64,000 nt of DNA from Undaria pinnatifida. Lineage: Eukaryota; Sar; Phaeophyceae; Laminariales; Alariaceae. Numbering within the stretch: the first letter of the stretch is position 1; the number at the start of each line of letters is the position of its first letter. The position numbers were made by a program, and so were the translations under genes. The notes under the pieces are model-generated. The model saw only the letters and a program-made list of their open reading frames with translations. It was not told the origin of the DNA and did not search any database. The stretch lies in contig JABAKD010000010.1 of the NCBI GenBank assembly GCA_012845835.1, positions 17,123,204 through 17,187,203 of the forward strand, given 5' to 3'. This document shows positions 36,501 to 45,500 of this stretch, in pieces.

Positions 36501-39500
36501 GCTGTTTTGTTGGGACTGCTTTGTCTTACGGGTGTCTTAAGGGTGATGGTGGGTTACCCTCGGCGTTGGTGCGACTCTCGTTTTAATCGCGGCGTCCGTA
36601 TGTCGGTGTGACCGTCCAACCATTGCTTGCAGCGCTGTGATAACAATCCAATCCGCATTCCTTACGCACCACTCTGGATGAAATATGAAAATGTGCGGGT
36701 TGTTGATGCTAAGACTATTGCATCTCCTCCCCTTCCCGTATTGGACGTAAGAAGGCGTTTAAGTTAAATAACGTGCGTGGTGTATTAATAATACCTTAAC
36801 GGTGTATGAATAATGTGTTGACGGTCCTTATGTTTTCGTCCGTATTGGCAGCTCGGACTGGAGGAAGAGAGTGCGGCTCGCGGTAGTTGGTACAGCGGCT
36901 GGCTTCCGGGGTGTTTTTGTTTGTTCCGGTTTTTGGTCGCGGCTCCCGCCCGGGTCGCTACAAATCTGTATCGGCTTCCTTGTTTGTTTGTTTTTTTCGT
37001 TTCTGATTTCGTTTTTTCTTATTTCGACTCGCGGTTGCTTCGTTGTGCATCAAATCAACCGTGTCTGCGCAGAGGGCGCCGCGGTTCTTGTCTTGGAGGA
37101 GATGGAGCACGCACGGCATCGGGGGGCAAATATCCTCGCAGAGGTGCGTGCGTCCGGATGCGGAGGGGGCGACTGTTGCGCGATTTTTCGTCAAACGTTT
37201 CTATCACAACACTCTGTTGTGGTAAAGCGCGCGCTCTGTGGGATGGTGTATACGCCGGCAGCTAGCGCTGCTGGAGTAGTGACGGGGACCGCCGGCAGGG
37301 ACAGCTCGCGCTGTCGCTACCGCGGGAACTAAAAGATACGCCAGCTATGTAGCGCTGGGTTGAGAATACAATTTGGGTTGAATTGCCACACGGCATGTAT
37401 GAAGGCAAGTGGGAGTGTGGTGAAGCTTAAGCTTTGCTTCCCCCCCCGATCCGCCGGAGGACGAAGAAAAACGAAATGTGGAATGAGAAACGGGCGAATT
37501 TCAGGGTAGGGGGAACTTTTTTTTTTTTCTGAGGCTGATTACTTAAGGAGCTCTATTAGACACAAGCGACGTTAGACGTGGGCGTGCACCCCTTGTTGTT
37601 TCTGAGGCTAATGGTTCTTCTTTTTCACTCGAGGAGCTCTGTTCCTCACCTAAGAACGATATTTTGAGTAAACCGGAAGTGCAACCCGACGACCGAACCC
37701 ATGGGCTATGTATATATATAGGTGTAAGCGTTCTTTTACATTGCGAAATAAGAAATGGCCGATTTTTCCGACGATTATGAGTGAAGGAGCGCCAGTCGTT
37801 CGGATTTTTTTGTGGCAAAAAAGTGGTATACCTTAGTACTTATGTTATCGTAGCACGCGTCTTTTCCTCGCCCGAAAACTGTTTTTTTTTCAGAAAAGCG
37901 CAATCATAGGATCTATGTATACGAAGAACCACGTTTCAAGACACGAACGGGTTTCCAGCGATGTTGGATGTTTCCGCAGCGGAGGAGTCCCCCCATCAGC
38001 TTTGGTATGTTTTCGGCCCGAAAAGTGCTATGGCCTTGTCGTCGTGGCACACGCGAGACGCTTCTGTGGTGACATTCTGTTGTGACGAAGACCTTGGCTA
38101 CGATAAGTTTTTTTTGTTTTGGTTTTCCCTACTTTTGCAATGGCTCGGGGTCTCTCGCGCGAGTGCAGAGATACAAATTATTGCGTTTTCACAGTGGAGG
38201 GAACTAATCCTGACCCTACCCCTAACCCTAACCCATACGAAATGTACTATACCGATGACTGCCCCCTAGTGACGTCATAGTATTGACGTCTAGTGACGTC
38301 ACTGGGGTGAAATGGTTGAAGAAACGCAATGATCATGTTATCTCTGCGCGAGTGAGAACTCACGTATGTGGTCGTGTGCGGCCTTAATTGAGCCGTCGTG
38401 CTGGTTTTTCGTTGGCGCTGTGAATAATGTGTATCTCTGCGCGAGTGAGAACCCATGTATGTAGTCGTGTGCGGCCTTAATTGAGCCGTCGTGCTGGTTT
38501 TTCGTTGGCGCTGTGAAGCCCCCAAAATCGTCTTTCTTTTTTTTTTCATTGCGGTACGGAGCCACTCGGGCGAGTGACTCGAACACAGTGGTGGAAAAAG
38601 GGGGCGCCGTTCGTGGCCATGGTCCGGGAGCGAGCGCGCGCTTTGTGGAACGGGAAGAAGACAGGACGCGTCCACATTGTGCTCGACGCTATTGAATAGC
38701 GTTTTTTTTTGCGATTTCCAAAACCGCTGTTGTGTTGGAAAAAAAAAAAAGTCCAATTGTGTTGAAACCGACGACTGCTGTCGTATACGATGGTAACCCA
38801 AGGCCAACCAGCCCCCGAAAAAATAAAAAAAAATGGTTCGTAGAAAATGAAAACAGATGGTACCTGGTGGGGAGAAATAAAACGTATGTCTACCCTATTT
38901 TTTTTTTTTTTTGGATTTTTCGTGGGTTGGGTTGGCCCTGGATTGTGAAGTTCGACGGTTTCAATACTATTCCTAGTACGTTTTACTACCCAACGCCTAC
39001 CCAACCAAAGTTGGTATACATCGCAAATACGCAATGACAGGGGTACATTATTATTTGGCCGAATTACTAGAGCTGTGAGTCGGCACGACTTGAGTCACCA
39101 ACTAGTTACTATTAATAGTTGGACTAATAGTCAGTCATTTGCCGGAGCTGCCGACTAACCGAGTTATTGGGTTTCGATGCTTGTAGGAAGGATTTTTTAA
39201 TGCGGAGTGCGTTTTTCTGGGGGGGCGGGGGGGGGGGGGGGCGGTCGGGGGAGGCTGACTTGGTTCACTTCACTCACCTGGTTTTAGTCGGCAAGTCGGC
39301 TGACCGTCTGCTGGTTTCGCCAGCGGACTTGCCGACTGAAGTCATTCAGTTGGCCTCCGTTACCTACCGATTAGTTTTTTTAGTGGTAAAATCCTGCCGA
39401 CTCGCAGCTCTACATATTGCTTCGAAGTGACGGGGCTCCTCCTTAGCTGAAGAAGTACCCAATATCATAGGAAACCCATTCGTGTTGTACAGGTATTCGT

Positions 39501-42500
39501 TACATGCCTGCTACTGTTGGCCATGGGATGTTCATCAGGGCCCGCTTCCATCTTTTCTTGAAGCGAGGTAATGGGTTAGAGTGTGTAGAGGGTATTGGGT
39601 GAGGTTTACAGACGTAACGGGTGAGCGTGCAGAGCTCCTGATTCAGGATCGCCAGCAAAAAAAAAGTGCGTGTGCTGCTGATGTGGCACTGCGTTGTTTG
39701 TAACCGGGCGTGACGGTCTTTTCTCTCACGCTGTGCGCGGCGCTGTTGAAGGTGCGAGGCTACGGCGTATCGGGCGACGCGCATCACATCGCCGCGCCGA
39801 CTGAAGACGGTGCGGGGCCTGGCCGGGCCATGCTTGCGGCAATCGGTGAGAGGGGCCCGGTGTTCCGATTGCTTCCCGTTCTATTGTTGCTGGGACAGGG
39901 CGCCCCCCTCGACCTTTTTGAGGGCCCATTGAGATAGAATCCGAAAACACGAGAAGCGCGGTGAATCCCACCCGTCCAGAAAGAGCGTGCAACGGTATGA
40001 AGATGGCCATACACACCTCTCACGGTAGAGGGCGCACCTTTTTTTTTTCCGCCTGCAAGGTTGTTCGTTGGCTCAAGGAGCTCTTCATCTCACCCCATTT
40101 TTTTTTCTTCTTTTTTTTTAGTTAAAACGAAAGTGCAACGCGATGAGCAAAACCCATATGGCCTAGTAAGTGTAAAGAAACATCCCAATTTTTGCGAAAA
40201 ACAAGAATCTCATTCGGAGGAGTTGCAGGTTCACCCTCTTCGGACTTCGGGGGGAAAAATGGTGAAAAAGGACGATTCCGGCGTCGGTTGCTGCGTGATT
40301 GGGGGGTGACAAGAGTTGAGCCCCGGACTACAATGCAAGGAGTCGTGCATGCGACAAGGGGCGGACGGCGTAGCATGGTCCTAGCCGTACGGCTGGGCGC
40401 TCACATCGCTCGTAGACGGTTGGAAATACGACAGTAGCGGTGTTCGTTTTTTCGGTGCAGACGGACCCCAAAGGGGGCAGGGAGCCCCGTGATTCGGATT
40501 TATTTATTTTTGTCGAACAAAGTGCTCTCTCTAGGGTAGCACTCCTCTGTACTGCCCGCGCGCGTGTCGTGTACATCTATGTCTGCGTGTTGCGCTTCGG
40601 ACACACGCCCAACCCAGCAGAAAGGGCTGCTTCGAATCGTGCTGCGATAGAGACGTTAAGGTATACCTGGTACCACTTTTGGGGCCGAAACGTTTTTTTT
40701 CTGAAATGACGGTGCCCTTTTTAACCCAAAATCGTGGGAAATCGATTATTACTTAGTAGGCCATGGGATTGCACTTTTAGTTATTCTCGAAATCAGTTTT
40801 TTTATTCGGGAGAGGTCTTAACCTCCCAAATTTGAGGAACCTCGGAAAAAAAAAGGTGCATCTCTGCCGGCCGTAGCATATATGGCTCGCCGTGCCAACT
40901 CCGCACTCCGATATAACGCGTGCTACGATAGAGATGCACCACATTTTTTCTGTGGCTCCTCAATTTGGGAGGTCAAGACCTCTCTCCCATAAAACTGATT
41001 TAAGGAGAAAAATAAAACTGCTGTATGTAAACCGGATGAAAAATCCCATGGCCTACTTACTAGGTATACAACGAGAATCATGATAAAAAACAATGGCCTA
41101 TTTTTTCCCGACGATTTTGGGTTAAGGAGCCCCGTCATTCTGAAAGTTATTTCGCCAAAAAACGGTATACCTTGATACCTCTATTGTTAAAGGCGTCTTA
41201 GGGTGACTCTGGGTTAAGGAGCCCCGTCATTCAGAAAGTGATTTCGCAAAAAAACGGTATACTTTAATACCTCTATCATCGTAGCAGGCATCTTAGGGTG
41301 ATTTTGGGTTAAGGAGCCCCGTCATTCAGAAAGTGATTTCGCCAAAAAACGGTTCACCTTAATACATCTATCGTAGCACGCGTCTTAGGGTGACTTTGGG
41401 TTAAAGAGCCTCGTCATTCAGGAAGTGATTTCGCCAAAAAACGGTATACATTAATACCTCAATCATCGTAGTACGCGTCATATGTGCCACAGTAGTACGA
41501 GAGGCAGCAATTTTTTTGCTATTTTTTTCTTGTTTTTTTTTGTCGCGGTCGGGCACCCTAACCCCCCAAAAAATCTGGGGATTTTTTTTCATTTGTTTTG
41601 TTTTACAATATTATAATAGTTACGTTTTTTGTGTGTATCTAGGCCGTGCTTTTATCTTATTTTTTTTGTTTGTCGGGTTGTAATTTCGGTTTTGCTCAAA
41701 ATCGTGAGAGTGTGTGTGTTTTGTGTGTGTTTTGTATTAACCTCCCCCACAGGTGAGGAGAAGCAGAATACATGTGGTCCCTTGTTTTTTCGACGGTTTT
41801 TTCTCCTGCTAAAAAAAAATGTGTAAAAGACGCATGCTACGATAGAGGTACGAGTAGCACTTTTAGACTGTTTCGTTTTTCTGAATGACGGGGAATAGCA
41901 GGGGTCGAAAATGGTCGAAAAGAGAGCCCCCCCCCGAGTCTGACAGACTCGCTGATTGAAGTTCCGAAGGGTTAACCTGTGACAACCACGGCTTGCCGAG
42001 GAAGACCGTTGAGGATAGAAACCTACCGCAGGTTGAGCTGGAACGCAACAAACGGTGGTCGGAAAAGCCTCTCACAGGTTGAGCTGGAACACTATGCGCG
42101 GTGACCGTAGACAAAAGAACCATTGTGTCTGCGATCGGAACCTCGCACAGGTTGAGCTGGAACGTACGTAACGAGCGGTGACCGTGAAAACAAAAACACC
42201 AACGTGCCTGCGGAAGGAGAAAATTTATCGATCCTCCCCTTCATCGTGCGGATGTATGTACCGCACCTTGCAGAAGAGTCTGGGCTTCCCGCTGAGTCCG
42301 TCGGCTACGTTAACGCTCATGCGACGTCCACGCCTCTGGGGGATGCGGCGGAAGGGCGCGCGATTGACCGAGTATTTCGGCAGAGGTGAAGTACAGTACA
42401 GAACGCCACCGCACTGTCTTATGTAAGAAATTGGGAGTGAAGAACTTAGGCTCGAACTTTGCACGAATCATACATAGGAAACCCCTTTGTTTATGCTGAA

Positions 42501-45500
42501 AGCAGTGTCGTTGGCGATTCTGTGGCGACGTGGATCGCGCTAGTAAGGGCTGGCTGGCACACGGTGACGGTTCCAGTCAGCAGGACGCCACTGCCCTGTG
42601 AATATCCGCACGCTCTGTATGCCTGTACAATTATTAATACTACTCTGCTGTAAGTACGGACTTGAACTGCTGGATGTGTCCCAATGCAAGCTTACGGGCT
42701 TGAGTTGTTGGGGGAGTGTTCCCCCACAAGCTGCGCGTTCTGGACTGCTTTGTTGGCTTCTGCGCGTCGTGCAAACTGACGCGACGTCTTGTGAACCCGT
42801 TTTGCAGGCAATCACTGCTGGTTTCGTCGACGAAGGGGGCAACGGGACACCTCCTCGGGGCTGCTGGTGAGGATGTTAATGACAGTCATGCACTGATAAT
42901 ATTTCACACACCGTACAGATCACGATGTAGATCAAATAGATCACGTAGATCCTACCTGGCATTTTTTTACATGTTAGATGCTATAGAACACCCCGCATCG
43001 GAAACCCAGTTAGTTAATTGCGAGTCGACGAGGGAAGGCATAGCTTGAATCTTCCAGCGATAATGAGAAGGCGCGTGTGCCATAGTGGGAAGGGGGGAGA
43101 AGAGCCTGCTTGGCGACCCTCTGAGTTGTGTCTAGGGAGGGAGAAAGAGAACGGAAAAGTGCGAAGATAATGGAAGGGATGAGCAAAAAAGTATGTAAAG
43201 TAGAAGAGCCGTATCATTACGACGCCACTCGGCAAACTTGTGGCATTGCTAGTCTCGTCGACGAAGGGGGCAACGGGACACGCCCCCTCGGGGCTGTTGG
43301 TGAGAGTGTCATACTGAGGATTATGAACCTGGTGGGCATCAGGACTGGCTACAGAGCTGTTACAATAGAGGTACAGTACCTCATTTTGGCCAAAATGTTT
43401 GAGGAGGACGGAGTTCCTTAACACTGTTGGAGCGTCAACTTCCTAAATGGGGACAGAATACTTGGAATTTCACTGGGGGTGGTACTTAATTATTTTGGCA
43501 AAAGAGGAATGCAACGACGCGCGCTACTGTAGGATGGGGGTGCTGTACCTTTTTTTTGGCTGAAATATTTCTGATTCACGCGGTTCCTGAATTAGACTAG
43601 AACAAGCTAGTGCTTCGATAGGGGTACAGTACCTCTTTCTGGGCAAAACGTTTCTGGCTGACGGTGCTCCTGAATTAAACTTCGAATTAATGACACACTA
43701 GTGCTAGGATAGGATAGGGGTAAAGTACCTCTTTTTGACCACAAAAAATTTGACGGACGAAACCTCTCAATTACACTAGGGGTCCCCGAGTAAGGCGATG
43801 GTGCGGCAAAGCAATATGACCGCCTTATATCGGGATACCGCCTTACTCAGACCGCCTTATGGAGGGACCCCTACTGTAGACCAATTAGGCTATCAAACTA
43901 CCCTAAGATTATATTTATACTGTAATGTGTTTGCCATCCAACAATGTGCAGCATGAGTTTCTAACGCCGATCACTCGTAAGCATTCCCAAAAAGAAGAAA
44001 ACTAAGGGAAACCCATTAGAAAAATCGTGCTAACATCGTTGGAATCCCATTCAGTTTTTTATAGTATTACCGTAGTCAGCCAAATCACAGCCATGATCAT
44101 AGCATGCATTGCACGCCTGTACCTAACCAACTGTGTAACTAGTCGGAGACTTAGTGTCAGCCGGCCCTTTTACATTTTCAATAAATATCCCGCACTAATT
44201 TCAAGTAGTTTGTTTGTCCCCGAAGACGTGGGCACAGTCCTAGCCGGGTTAGTGGAGTTTTATACCTGTGCCTCAAAAAGTTCTTGAGTACTAGGCCTTC
44301 CCCCTTTTGATGTATCTCGCAGGCTCGCTCGAAGCTGCGTTTTCGATTCTCGCCATCAGGGACGGCGTGGTTCCCCACACTCTTAACCTTGCCACGCCGG
44401 AGCCGGCGTGCGGTTTCACTTTCGTCAAAACTCGACCGGTGGGTGTCCCCGTATAGTGCCGTTTGAGTAGTGCCGGTTGCCCACTATAGTGCCTGTGAAA
44501 TCGCCAGGCACATACGGGAAAAACAAAAAGTGGCAGCATGCGGAGTAGTGTCGGTTGCCGCTATAGTGCCGTCATTTCCGTCAATAGTGCACATACCGGC
44601 ACAATGTAGGGACCACTAGTACCTGGCGTATGTTTGGTTGATATTGATTGGATGAGGGGTGGTTGGAAATTGTTGTCGGTGGTCCCGTTCCCCCGCTACC
44701 GTTGAGGCTACCGTTGAGGAGCAACTATGCCAGGAGACGGCGCTCGTATCCCTTGACAGACGCTGTTGAGGCAAAATCCTTGAAAGATAGCCTTGACAGG
44801 GGGACACGAAATGGAAACCCGGTCAAGACGATAACATGCATGAAGTAAGGGGTTCCACACATGCAGTGAGTTTTTTGCTACCAAGGGGATTGGTGACGAT
44901 CCGTCTAGGCGGATGGAATGCCGCGACAGACGTCCTTGACTGACTGACTGACGGCTTGACGCTTGCCCGTCTCCCCGACATCTTTGTTAAGGTGTAAGCT
45001 TGGCATTTTCGCTGTATGGACTGGTCTGAGATCGTATGCCTCACCAGACAATGCTAACAATATTTTTGGTGCTTAAGGTGCGCCCTGAGTTTGTTGGCGG
45101 CCGAACCCTAGCCTCACGTGATGTGCACAGTACAAGACACCTAATAATAAACAGGGTAATATCAAAGGTAAGTTGATGTTTGCAGGAGTATAGGAATCCC
45201 GGGAGTCGTTATACTGAGGTTAGTGTAGAACGCATCCTCTTCCACATAAGAAACCCATGCTATTTAATAGCTGGTAGATCAGTAATTAATTTTCTTTTCA
45301 AGTGTCCTGTACTACATTGTAGAACGGTACAATAGGCATTGGCAGTGACGGCCGAAATTTTTCCAAGCCTCGCTCTAAACCACAGGTCCTGGTGGCCTTC
45401 GGCCATGTATGTTGGACGTACTGTTGCTTTCGGTGGGATCGTGATTGCTGCGGGAGGAATGTTAAGCGGGGTTGTGTCACTTGTCGGATGCGATCCGGTT

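Noticed and set aside
43238..43300. Second copy of OXSM exon 11 as an alternative exon
   Set aside because: The acceptor is lost and a 2-nt insertion shifts the frame.
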